DNA from: Dryocosmus kuriphilus
Taxonomy: Eukaryota; Arthropoda; Insecta; Hymenoptera; Cynipidae
Direction of reading: 5' to 3'
Length of the DNA: 64,000 bases
Assembly (NCBI GenBank): GCA_038277395.1
Contig: CM076189.1
Coordinates: forward strand, 79,597,421-79,661,420
The position numbers and the translations under genes were made by a program. Below are positions 34,630-45,720 of this stretch, piece by piece. Numbering within the stretch: position 1 is the first letter of the stretch; every line of letters starts with the position of its first letter. The notes under the pieces are model-generated. The model made no database searches, had not been told where the DNA came from, and was given only the letters and a program-made list of their open reading frames with translations.

Positions 34630-36440
34630 CTTCAATGATCAGCAGTAATCAGCCATCGTGTTCATATCCCACCGTCCTTGATATCTTTTTTCAATTTTCT
34701 TGATATCTTGGTGGAACCACTCTCCCTGCTCCTCGCTGAAATCCCCTAGATTCTGTGGAAAGTAATCTATATGTAAATGCAAATAATGTAATTTTGAATT
34801 CATTAAACATCCTAGTTCCTTATAGCTTACCAACATTCGATCCACTATTTTCTTGTACTCTACGATTTTATTATTCCCAAGAAAATTTTGTACAACTTCT
34901 TTAAAACTGAACTAGACTGCTCTTTCTTTGTCAGTCATTACAAGAACGGACTCATTATCTTTTAACAATTCACGTATTTTTGGTCCATCAAAGATAACTT
35001 CATTAATTTTTGCATCACTGAGCTTAGGTAATTTTTTCTTCAACTATTTAAAGCACTCTCCTTCTTTATTTAAGGCTTTTACATATTGCTTCATCAAGCC
35101 GATTTTGATGTGGAGGGGTGGAAGCAATACCTTACTGCGATCAACCAGTGTTTCGCGTACAATATTAGCAGAACCAGCCTCGAAAGAGGTTCTGTTCGGC
35201 TATATCATCGTTATATAATGCTTCTTGCGATCTCTGCTGTCTCATAAACACAAAAAACAAGGATATTTCGTATTTCCAGATTGTTGTCCTAACAGTATAG
35301 TTAAAATCTTAAGATCTCAGCAAATAAGCCAGTTATGCTCAGAATATTTTATTGTCTTTAAAATGAGTTTCATCGTACTAGATTCTTCTTTTAGTACAGT
35401 TGAATGAGCTATGTGAATTGAAGCAAACACATTAGTATTATGAAGTAATACTGCCTTCAGACGTTTAGTGGAGGAGTCTATAAATAGTTTGTATGGAACT
35501 CATTCATTAACCCTTCCACATTATTGCAATACACTAATAAAGGTTCCCCTGTCATCGTAAAATATTTTCTAAAGTTTTCCTCCCGGTTTCGGTAATATGA
35601 TATTCTTGTGCCTTTTGAGAGCCAGTTGTTGCCTTTCATGTATGAAGCTAGATATTCCGCTTTATCTTTAGGTAAATCCAGTTCCCTTACAAGATCATTC
35701 AATTCTTTTTGATCTATGATCTTTGGAGTCTTGTCTTGACCATTAGCAGCATAGTATTCACTACTTGTACTCATATTTCCATCATCTGAAGTATATTCAT
35801 CTCCATCTTTATATTCATCTTCTTCAGCGTCACTAATATCGCATGCATCATTGGTTGACATACTTTCCATCGAATCTATTGAACTGTCGCTTTCATCGTC
35901 AATATCAATATTTTCCTCTACTGTTCTTACCACCGTTGAAACTTCAGGATATTTGATACTCTGAATATTTTTTTTATTAATTCCTGTCACTTTTGTCAAA
36001 CATATATAACAGTTTGCTGCGCATGATGGCTCTTCCCAATATGCAGGTTTTCCAAACTTTAATTTTTCAGGTTTTTTTTCGGAATCATATCTGGTCATCA
36101 TCATGTAACAAGCACTACATATCTTGTGTGGTGTCCATTTTTTGTCTTGGTTATAAATATCCAATCCAAAACAGTTTTTGTAAATATTTTTAATTTTATC
36201 GGAAATTTGTCTTCGGTCAGCTGATAGGTGATACTTAGCACATACGTAACAAAACGCATGAACATTTTTGTCACAGTAGTGTTCAGATGAAGAACTTGTT
36301 ACATTTGTTTTTAATAAAGACACTGAAGTCTGTTTATTTGAAGTATTCGAAGTTGTGTTATGTTTTTTTTTTTTTTTTAGGTTCCATAGTAGATTTAAGT
36401 ACCCACGCGTTAGGGGTCCTGGTCCGATCGCAGGTGAGTC
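34630..36440 (-). pseudogene. Decayed transposon-borne gene, candidate DDE-type transposase
   Basis: The minus-strand frame at 35478-36467 (329 codons) is Lys-rich at its start, then carries Cys pairs: CYVC, CSAC, CYIC, a zinc-binding-like pattern; then an acidic stretch and KELNDLVRELDLPKDKAEYLASYMK. After a stop it continues with YKLFIDSSTKRLKAVLLHN, HNWLICxDLKILTILLGQQSG and KYPCFLCLxDSRDR, then LVDRSKVLLPPLHIKIGLMKQYVKAL, and ends at 34639-34845 with LHLHIDYFPQNLGDFSEEQG followed by FHQDIKKIEKRYQGRW. I recall this family as a repeated uncharacterised protein of arthropods. Conserved D, D and E (FID, DLKIL, SEEQG) could be an RNase H-fold triad, which is inference. The predicted start reaches into the repeat at 36400-36720; a Met at the poly-Lys run is another option. 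At least three stops or frameshifts. Confidence 0.72.
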
Positions 36441-36720
36441 CACCGTCCTGAGTGTGATAACTCTCATACCTCCACAGGTCTAAGTATGAGAGCTTTCTGA
36501 CTTTGACGAGGACAATGCCAACTCGTCTTCAGACACGCTACGGCTTCATTCTCAAACCCTAACGCCGCCCTGTAAGGCAGCGCGCCACGCTGGCTTCGAT
36601 ACCACATGGGATTGGAAAGCGAATCATTCTACACATCTCCTTTCGAATCACTTGTCATCGGCTCAGTATCCGTCGCGGTAGCAGGATTTGAAGAATTCAA
36701 GTATCATCACCCAGATATAG
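36400..36720 (-). repeat. Copy of the RTE-like LINE leader sequence
   Basis: Matches 16200-16470 in the same orientation, with CAGGTCTAAGTATG, TTTGACGAGGAC, GGCAGCGCGCCAC and CGAATCATT in order. Only the leader is present; no LINE coding sequence follows it here. Confidence 0.65.
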
Positions 36721-36949
36721 TGCTAGTTTAGAAACTGTAATTGGGCTCACCAATGTTGCTATATTACATCCTTCAGCGCAGAGATATTCGGTCAGTCAGA
36801 ATATAAAAATGATATTCTATGTAACTGAGGATAAATTAAACGTCTGTCCTCCGTATCACGTTGAAACAGAAGTCTTGAAGCATAGAAAAGAAAACGAATA
36901 TATCCAATTTTATTTCACATCTGTATCATACGAAGTATTCAATGTTATT

Positions 36950-38900
36950 GGCTTTCAAGTTGTTTCCTCGATTCGATCTTGAGATGACATTGATCCAGAC
37001 CTGATGAAGACCTACAGACTTCGGATTCGCACCCAGGGACATCGAAAACATACAAAACGGCCTCTTGGCCCACGTTCGTGAAATAATCGTCATTTGACCG
37101 TGAAATGACCTTGATCTGATGGAAAAAAACGAACCCCGGATTTGGATTCAGCGACCCCAAAAACGTATTCGTGTAGTAATTGTGTCTGTTCACAGGTATT
37201 TTCCTCGATTTAACCTTGAAATGAACTTGACCCTGACCTGATGGAGACAAACAGACCTCAAATTCGGACTCAGGGACCCCAAAAACTTACAAAAACGGCA
37301 TCTTGGCCCACATTCGTGGAATAATATTGAATTGACCTTGAAACGATCTTGACCCTGACCTGACGGAGAAAAAGAGACCCCGGATTCGGACTCAGCGACC
37401 CCAAAAACGTATAGATGTAGTAATTGTGTCTGTTCACAGGCTTTTTCCTCGATTTAAGCTTGAAACGACCTTGACCCTGACCTGATCGAGACAAGCAGGC
37501 CTCAAATTCGGACTCATGGAATCCAAAAACATACAAAAGCGGCATATTGGCCCACATTCGTGGAATAATATTGAATTGACCTTGAAACGATCTTGACCCT
37601 GACCTGATGGAGAAAAAGAGACCCCGGATTCGGACTCAGCGACCCCAAAAACGTATAGATGTAGTAATTGTGTCTGTTCACAGGCTTTTTCCTCGATTTA
37701 AGCTTGAAACGACCTTGACCCTGACCTGATCGAGACAAGCAGGCCTCAAATTCGGACTCATGGAATCCAAAAACATACAAAAGCGGCATATTGGCCCACA
37801 TTCGTGGAATAATATTGAATTGACCTTGAAACGATCTTGACCCTGACCTGATGGAGAAAAAGAGACCCCGGATTCGGACGCAGCGACCCCAAAAACGTAT
37901 AGATGTAGTAATTGTGTCTGTTCACAGGTTTTTTCCTCGATTTAAGCTTGAAACGACCTTGACCCTGACCTGATCGAGACAAGCAGGCCTCAAATTCGGA
38001 CTCATGGAATCCAAGAACATACAAAAGCGGCATATTGGCCCACATTCGTGGAATAATATTGAATTGACCTTGAAACGATCTTGACCCTGACCTGATGGAG
38101 AAAAAGAGACCCCGGATTCGGACGCAGCGACCCCAAAAACGTATAGATGTAGTAATTGTGTCTGTTCACAGGCTTTTTCCTCGATTTAAGCTTGAAACGA
38201 CCTTGACCCTGACCTGATCGAGACAAGCAGGCCTCAAATTCGGACTCATGGAATCCAAAAACATACAAAAGCGGCATATTGGCCCACATTCGTGGAATAA
38301 TATTGAATTGACCTTGAAACGATCTTGACCCTGACCTGATGGAGAAAAAGAGACCCCGGATTCGGACTCAGCGACCCCAAAAACGTATAGATGTAGTAAT
38401 TGTGTCTGTTCACAGGCTTTTTTTCCTCGATTTAAGCTTGAAACGACCTTGACCCTGACCTGATCGAGACAAGCAGGCCTCAAATTCGGACTCATGGAAT
38501 CCAAAAACATACAAAAGCGGCATATTGGCCCACATTCGTGGAATAATATTGAATTGACCTTGAAACGATTTGACCCTGACCTGATGGAGAAAAAGAGACC
38601 CCGGATTCGGACGCAGCGACCCCAAAAACGTATAGATGTAGTAATTGTGTCTGTTCACAGGTTTTTTCCTCGATTTAAGCTTGAAACGACCTTGACCCTG
38701 ACCTGATGGAGACAAACAGACCTCAAATTCGGACTCAGGGACACCAGATACATACAAAAACGACATATTGGCACACATTCGTGGAATAATATTGATTTGA
38801 CCTTGAAACGACCTTGCCCCTTATCTGATGGAGAAAAAGGGACCCCGGATTCGGACTCAGCGATCCCAAAAACATATAGATATGGTGGTCTGGTCACGTG
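36950..38900 (-). repeat. Right satellite arm: 244-bp higher-order tandem array
   Basis: Near-identical units repeat every 244 bp (equivalent frames start at 37557, 37801, 38045 and 38289). Each unit is two diverged ~122-bp halves: one has GAAAAAGAGACCCCGGATTC and CAGCGACCCCAAAAACGTAT, the other GAGACAAGCAGGCCTCAAAT and ATGGAATCCAAAAACATAC. Because 244 is not a multiple of three, the repeated 95-codon minus-strand frames rotate phase from unit to unit and overlap at their ends; I treat them as by-products. Edge units (36950-37250 and 38700-38900) are more diverged than central ones. Confidence 0.93.
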
Positions 38901-38931
38901 CACAGAAAATTTTTTTTTTGTGGGGCTGTGT

Positions 38932-39413
38932 ACTTAAATCGTTTAAACAACCTCAATGTTGTTTACGGGATATGGTCAAAGGTCAACATTGTAATGCAAC
39001 TTATATCGGTCAAACGAAACATCCTTTAGGTGTTAGGACCAAAGAACATACAAAAGACATAAATAACGTAGCTAACAGGCAATCCGTGCTCACGAAGCAT
39101 ATAATACAAATGGACCACTCGTTCGATTTCGAAAATGACGAAATTTTGGCATATGAATGCCACCTTCTTAATCGTTCGGTACTTGAAAAATGTCATATTG
39201 CTGTTAATAAAAATGGAATTACTTTGAGAATGGGTGTGGACAAACTCTCCAAAATAACGACTTTCCTGTATCGGCCTGATAGGACGAGTTGGTTTGCAGG
39301 CGTGGGAGAGATGACTAGATTACTTAGAGCTACAACAGCCCCTTTTTTAACGTTTGTTCTAACTATGAAGAGGAAAATAAGAAATAAGATCTCTAAAGTG
39401 CCGCTCCATCCAT
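38932..39413 (+). pseudogene. Penelope-like element, GIY-YIG endonuclease part (right of insertion)
   Basis: Resumes the element broken at 34027. One frame gives NNLNVVYGI, then after a shift CNATYIGQTKHPLGVRTKEH, the YIGQT..L..R..EH core of the GIY-YIG nuclease, followed by the N-rich linker and VLTKHIIQMDHSFDFENDEIL (H...DHxFDF segment) and LEKCHIAVNKNGITLRMGVDKLS at the C-terminus, stop at 39413. The nuclease nicks target DNA in active elements. The Tyr of the GIY half is changed to the VVYGI form expected of the family. Confidence 0.85.
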
Positions 39414-39640
39414 AAGAATTCGGGCCTCTTAACGGAGAGGATGTACACTTATGGAATTATGGGGAGAAAAGTTTGTGCTTTGAAAAAATGATTTCACCTT
39501 TTTTTTAATCTTTCTTTCGAATTCGAACTATTGTGTATTAGTTTTGTGGATATGTGTGCATGTTCTCAACACTACTTCGGCCAAGCGGAGTTTGCACATA
39601 AAGTGAAAGGAGGTTAAAGATGGAAGGAAAGTTCTAATTT
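39414..39640. other. 3' sequence of the Penelope-like element
   Basis: No coding signal. A ~60-bp segment (39510-39580) resembles 40160-40215 on the other side of the palindromic element (TTCTTTC.GATTCG, TGTGTGCRTRTT). Confidence 0.4.
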
Positions 39641-40142
39641 CCCTAGCGAACCATCGGAACTCAGTGGGAACGTTACAGAGATCCCCTAAAGTTCCAGTAA
39701 AGTTCCCGTGAAGTTCACTCGCAATTTAATGAATGAAAGAAAGAAAATAAACGTTTAAATTGCTGGTAATATAATTCTACGGTAAATTTTAAATTAGAAA
39801 ATGACGATGTGCGTACGAGAAGGTTAGTTTTCAGCACTAGAAGTTAAAAAACATTTTAAAGCATGCATCCGGTATGCGGCAGCCGAGCGTGCAATGCTGC
39901 ACGTCGAGCTGCCGCATCCTTCAAAACGTTTTTTTAGCTTCTAACGCCGAAACAAATTAACTTTTTCCAATTATATATTTATTTTTTAACGTAAAATTTA
40001 CCGCAGAATTACATTACCAACAATCTAAATATTTATTTTCTTTCTTTCATTTATTAAATTGCGAGTGAACTTTACGGGAACTTTACGGAAACTTCAGGGG
40101 TTCCCTGTAGCGTTCCCGCTGCATTCCGACGGTCCGCTAGTG
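39641..40142. mobile_element. 502-bp near-complete palindrome (foldback MITE)
   Basis: The left half begins CCCTAGCGAACCATCGGAAC and the reverse complement of the right half begins CACTAGCGGACCGTCGGAAT; they continue to pair through CTTTCTTTCATT, AAATATTTA and AATTCTRCGGTAAATTT to a GC-rich centre near 39890 with TGCAATGCTGCACG. There is no coding sequence. Flanks TCTAATTT and TCTTAATT could be a worn 8-bp duplication. Confidence 0.85.
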
Positions 40143-40232
40143 CCTCTTAATTAACTTCTTTCAGATTCGGACATATGTGTGCGTATTAATTATGTGGAAG
40201 CGTGTGGGTGTTCTGAACTTTGAATTAAATCC

Positions 40233-41500
40233 TGTACCCCTGAAAAACTACTCGTTGGAAAACGACGCTTTGAGTTGGCATTTATCACTTTTGAATTAGA
40301 AATTGGCTTTGTTTTTTTCTCGATTACCGTGATCCCCAGGAATTTCTCTTATTTTCAGTGAAGTACTCGAAATTAAGTGATCCTGAGTTTGTGAACGAAA
40401 AGGTACTTCTTTTTGATAGATTCTTTTGAAATACCCAGTTAGATCCTCCCTGTAACGACTTTCAACCTTTATCACAAAGAACCTGGTCTTGCAAGAAGAA
40501 TCAGGCTAATTTATAAAGGACTTTCTTCAACGATAATTTCATTTAGTGAAAAATCTAATTAAATTTAACATTCTCTGTCATACACTCCCAGTAGCGACCT
40601 TGAACTTTTTCGAAAGAACCTCGTTGTGCAGGAATAGTCTGACACAATGTGAAAGCATTCCATTCAAAGCACTTTATTTAATAAAGAAATATGATTCGAT
40701 TTTGTTACCATATAACGACTTTGAACATTTATCATGAAGGACCTTGCTGTGCATGATTTGGTGGGAGATAGTCTTAGTCACTCAGCGTGAAAGAGTATCA
40801 TAATAAGGCTGTGTTTCGCGTTTCATGTAGGCATTTATGATTGATGAACAATTAATATTAATTCTCGTAGCTTCTATTTGTAATAGCTTTGAACCTTGTC
40901 TTTTAAGGACCTTGTTGTGCAAGCAGATCTGAGTAAGAAAATCGTAACGTCGCTATGATCTTTGCAGTATCTCTACCGTTACTTTAAAAATGGGGAGAAT
41001 AATGAGAAGAACCTTAGATTCATTTAGTAACAACTTTGAACCTGATAATTGAAGAACCTAGTTGTGCTTATGAATTTAGGACTCATAAAATTGGTAAAAA
41101 TTCAATCATAATTGAAGTTAAGTTCTCAATTATCGCAATCGTCTCTCCCTTGGTTGAACTCACAGTTTTTAATATCTTGCAATCCGTATTTCAGTGGAAT
41201 TAGTAATTAGAGATAATATGTTTAGGGCTAGTTTTAATTCGCTACCAGCACTTAAGCCAACATGTATATTATTAGATACCAAGTTGTTAAAAAGAGGACA
41301 GTAAACGCATATCGAATTATATTCTCAATAATAATTAATATTATCTAGAGGAATCCGAAATGCAACAAAAACATAACTAAAAAACATAATTTAGTTTTTG
41401 CAAAAATCCGCGTCTCGAGTCCTAATACACACCTATATTGATTTTTTGCATGGAATAATGAAGGTAATATCCAATTAAGATCACCCGTTTAATTGATAAT
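40233..41500 (+). repeat. 5' long terminal repeat of the gypsy element
   Basis: Begins TGTAC and matches 51141-52260 over its length in the same order. It contains five degenerate copies of a ~42-bp word, TAACGACTTTGAACCTTTAT followed by AAGGACCTCGTTGTGC, at about 40451, 40591, 40711, 40880 and 41027. The right boundary (about TTAATTGATAAT) is approximate. Confidence 0.75.
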
Positions 41501-41885
41501 GTTATAACTGGTACTTACCTGATGGGATACTCAAGGAAAACAAAAGTAGAGTGATTGCGCAAGAAGCGTAGTCGGTCAACCGGAATTGATTTTGACGAGA
41601 ATAATAGAGATTCGTAAATTTCCTAAATTGCGTCGGTGTCCTGTCGTCCCCGCGTCATGCCGTTCATGGTAATGCGATTAGATAATATTATGAAGGTAGA
41701 CCAGAATGTAACAATTAATTACTTTCTGATAGAGGAAACGAATTGAAATTTTCAAACCTCATTATCAATACAGTGCATCTGAAGCGTTCACAATCAAGAC
41801 AAATAGAAATAAACGAACGAAATAAAATCGTTTAGAATTTAACTAAATTTACTTTCGATTATTATTGAGATGAAATCTGTCCAAA
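41501..41885. other. Leader between 5' LTR and gag
   Basis: No ORF. A primer-binding site should lie just after the LTR, but I could not identify a matching tRNA 3' end with confidence. Confidence 0.4.
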
Positions 41886-43860
41886 ATGGCCGACCAAGGA
41901 AACAAAAAAGTTGATGAGCTAAGAAAAAATAAGTATGAAGTTTAAATTGTCGGAATCTACGTTTGATGAAATCAATAAACAAAGACACTTTGAAGATTTA
42001 TCTGATGCTCCTGATTCAGAATCAGAGCACGAATATAATCCGGTTGACAATAAAAACAACCAAGCTAATGTTTCCCGTAAGAATTTCGATCCCTCGCCCA
42101 ATAAATCAGCGAATATTACAGATAATGCTAACTCACAAGATAATTTAGGCTCGCAAAAATGTGTCCTTGGTCGAGGTGATTCAGATGAACGATGTAATTT
42201 AAGTTCACCCAAGAATTTAAATGCAATTAGCAATTCAGAGTTATACGAGTATTACTCTGACATCGAAGAGTTGGATAAGCTAATAATATGTATTGACAAA
42301 TTAAGAAATGATATAAGTAAATCCGTAAAAGCTCAGAATAAACTAGTAGGAGTGGTTAAAAAGGATAAAATCAAAGATCGGGAGTTCGTTCTATAAATTC
42401 TAAGCAGAATAGGAACGTTTGTAGTAAAATCGATGGTTGAGAAAATCGATACTAGAGTTCAAACACAAAAAGAAAACTCAGAACAGCAAGACAGGGTTTT
42501 GGAAGAACAGCTTGATCCTATTGAACAAAATGTCTATTCTCTCAAAAAGAAAACTGAAGAAATTATTAATGATCAAGCGGAAATCATAATTAATAATTTA
42601 CAAAATTGAAAGCATTTTCAAGAACAAGAAGAACACCAAGTTCTACTAGAGACAAGAATTGATCGGCGTATGGATGCTTCAAACTTTGAAATCCCATGGC
42701 TTAAAAATTACCCTGTACCTAAGTTTCATGGGTCTGGCGGAGAAAGACTCATGATGTTCCTCGACGATTTCGATAAATATATCAGAGCGGTATTCGTTAG
42801 AAGGGACGATTTTCACTTTGTAGTCCACATTTTTAGAGGGAATCTCCGGAGAATGGTAGAATCTAGTTTGTACTTATCAAGAAAATACATTTGCATTCAG
42901 ACAAAAATTCATTTTGATATTCTGGAATGAGAGCATTCGTTTTTGGGTCAGTACAGACTTTCAGTTACGCAATTAAAATGATTAATAAAGCCAAAGGTTT
43001 AGTTACACCTCCATGTGAGTGTGAAATAGTTTCAAGATTGTCAAGACACTTTTCGGAAGAGATTCGAGCCGCATTTTTGACAAGGGATATCAAAACAGAC
43101 GACAAACTCGTAGCATTGTTAGAGGCTTTCGACCAGGCAGGTTTAGTTAAAAGTTAAAAGGGAATTATGCTGTTCGTCAAGATGAAGGTTGTGGAAATTT
43201 TGATTTTCAATCCAGTAATGCTTCTCAGTCTCGAAATGGTAATCAATCCATGCCATAGGGTAGAAATCCATGTGGAAACAACTAATATTCAGGACGAGTC
43301 TATAATAATTATCCACATAAAAATTACCAAAAACAAGGTTATTACAATCCAAATAACAGCTCTAGTAACTATGAAAGGAATAATTCATATATCCATGATC
43401 CAAGTCGATCAAGCAGAGACTTTAAGAACTCACGAAATCGCGGTTACAAGCCAAATTACTACGGCAAGAGAAGAGCTTCAAATAATTACCAATCACAAGG
43501 ATATGATCAACAGCCTAACAGCTTTCAGAATCGTTATAATAAATATCGCGATCAAGACAATAGAAATGCTCAGCAAAATTATGCGGACGGGCGTCTAGAA
43601 TGTAATATTTACAAGCGAAATTCTAATTTAGCAAATCAATTCAACCCTTCTAGAAACTTGAACAGTCAATCGCCAGATAACGTAGATGTTTACAATAATC
43701 GCCAATCTAATCGATCACAAAACAATGAGCATCACCAGATTCGAAATATAGACGTTAGAGAGAATACTGGCAAACGCGACGAATCTGATTTTGGTCAGGG
43801 AAACGCACAAGCCTCGGGTTATTAGAAAATAATACTATAGAGGCAAATTCGGGGTTTCTG
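41886..43860 (+). pseudogene. gypsy gag remnant
   Basis: A start codon at 41886 (MADQGNKKVDELRKN) breaks after 20 codons; a shifted frame at 41935-42396 continues with an acidic, Asn/Ser-rich region (SDAPDSESEHEYNP). The capsid-like part lies at 42670-42930 (IPWLKNYPVPKFHGSG..LMMFLDDFDKYI) and 42927-43157 (RAFVFGSVQTFSYAIKMI, then a Cys and SRLSRHFSEEIRAAF). A Gln/Asn/Tyr-rich region follows to about 43800. The order is usual for a Ty3/gypsy gag. At least four frame breaks; not functional. Confidence 0.75.
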
Positions 43861-45720
43861 GATCTTAGAAAGACTATAGCTTTAGATATCAGAGATGAAC
43901 TTATAGAAAATAGTGATAATATTATATAAAAAGAGTTAGATAAGTGTCCTGTAATGACTTCAAACGTGGAAGAGGTAGAAACAAAAGTTTTGATTGATAC
44001 CGGAAGTGAAGTAACTTGCATTTCCGAGGCCTTTTACAAGAATAATATAGAAAATTTCAGGAATTGCGAACTATTACATATTGTAGGGACGGCCATTGTA
44101 GGAGCAATAGGGGTACGACCTATCAAGCTAAAACATCGAGTTTATGCAAAATTCGTCGGAATAGATTTACTAAAAACATTAAAGAGTAAAATTGATCTTG
44201 AAGATAAGATTATTGAATTAAAAGGTAAATACAAATCCGTTAAGATTAAATTGTTAGAAGAAGACACGAAAAGTATACGTGCCTTTACGGATGCTGAAGC
44301 AGTCCAAAAAGAAGGGTACATAGAATGTCTAGGAAAATATAAAAAACCAGAAGAAATACTTCCAATCATTGTCAAAGAGGTTAATACCATTGAAACGTGT
44401 AATAATGCCCAGGATGAATATGATTAAGCTGATGAGCAGATAAAAGAAAATGTGGCCCAGTGTTCAAGCTTAGACGCATTAGAAAAAGAGAGATTCTACA
44501 AAATTATTTCACGTTACAAAAGCATATTTTGTCGAAAGCCAGGTCGAATATCTATTTACGAAAATGAAATCAAAATACATGATAATAGATCCTTCTTATC
44601 ACGAACCTACCCAATGCCTGTGTATTTACCTGAAAAGCTAGCCCCGGAAATTCAAAAACTGATTCAGATGTGAATTATTGAAAGGTCAAATACTGCGCAC
44701 ATAAACACTTAAAAGGTGGCATTAAAAGAGGATGGCTCAATCAGACCCTGCCTGGATGCTAGAAAATTAAACGAGTTAATGGTGAACGATCATGAGTGCG
44801 CAGAACAAACGGAAGTGCTGTTTCAAAGATGCTCTTGTACTAAAGTAATATCAGCTTTAGATCTAACTAGCAGCTTTTAGCAGGTGCTTTTACACTGGAA
44901 GTCAATGAAATATACCGTTCTCTCCTATATGAATGAAAATTGTACGAGTTTTTCGTAACATCTTTTGGCCTTATAAAAAGCAGAGCTGCGTTATTTAGAG
45001 CTATGGATTTTGTTCTGAAAGCTTTAAGAAATTTTATGATCTCTTTCATCGATGATATGCTGTGCACTTCACAAAGTATTGTTCAACATTTGGAGCACTT
45101 AGAGCTACTTTTCCAAAGATTAGAGAATCATAATATTACGATGAATTTGGAAAAATCACACTTTTTTAGACAAGAATTTAAATTTTCAGGTCACATCCTG
45201 ACACCTGTCGGAATCAAATCAGATCCTGATAAGAACAAAGCAATTCAACAATATCCCAAACCAGGAAACTTAAAGGAATTACGTGGGTCTTTAGGCGTGA
45301 TAAATTTTTGTACGGAGTACACTAGAGAACACACGCAAGAAATATCGCCACTATTAGTATTACTACGCATAGGTGCAAAATGGATAAGGGACTTAGAAGC
45401 AGAGGAAACGGTTAAAAAAGTTAAAAGTTTATTCTGTGAATTTATTATTCTGGTGTACACGGATCTCAGTAAGCCTTTCTATTTGCAAACGGATGCAAGC
45501 GATATAGCTTTAGGCGCCGTTCTATAACAAATTGATGATAATAAAGAACACACGCAGATCTCATTTGCTAGTCCAAAGTTAAAAGAATCAGAATTGGCCT
45601 ACTACACAACTGAGAAAGAATTATTAGCCATTGTATGGGCATTAATGAAATTTAGGTCATATATTCTAGGCGAAAAACTTATAATTTCACTGATCGCAGA
45701 GCTCTCACTTTCCTGAAACC
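43861..45720 (+). pseudogene. gypsy pol remnant: protease, reverse transcriptase, RNase H
   Basis: Protease: KVLIDTGSEVTCISEAFY (DTGS active site) in 43954-44427. Reverse transcriptase: CRKPGRISIYENEIKIHDNR, then a region with frameshifts around LMVNDHECAEQTEVLFQRC, ISALDLTSSF (the DL position), FIDDMLCTSQSIVQHLEHL (FIDD in place of YLDD) and GHILTPVGIKSDPDK at 44940-45527. RNase H: FYLQTDASDIALGAVL, TEKELLAIVWALMKFRSYILG near 45470-45690. Stop codons at several places, including after GAVL. Domain order PR-RT-RH is that of Ty3/gypsy elements. Confidence 0.9.

Larger units (their letters stand above)
34028..38931 (-). mobile_element. 4.9-kb transposon with satellite-like inverted arms
   Basis: The ends are inverted: ACACAACCCCACAAA at 34028 and, in reverse complement from 38931, ACACAGCCCCACAAA; both continue through CTGTGCAYGTGACCAGACC. 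Beyond these, each arm is made of the same ~122-bp monomer in opposite orientation (34060-34470 and 36950-38900). Between the arms is one minus-strand gene (34630-36440). The whole block splits a Penelope-like element whose two halves remain colinear on either side, which defines the insertion. No clear target-site duplication is visible (flanks AAAGATA and ACTTAAA). Confidence 0.78.

Noticed and set aside
37270..38778. Series of near-identical 95-122 codon minus-strand frames as a tandem gene family
   Set aside because: They are frames through a 244-bp satellite; the unit length is not a multiple of three, neighbouring frames overlap in different phases, and the array forms the arm of a transposon.
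41510..41530. U1 snRNA 5' end (TACTTACCTG) after the gypsy 5' LTR
   Set aside because: Only about ten bases match; the following sequence does not continue as U1.
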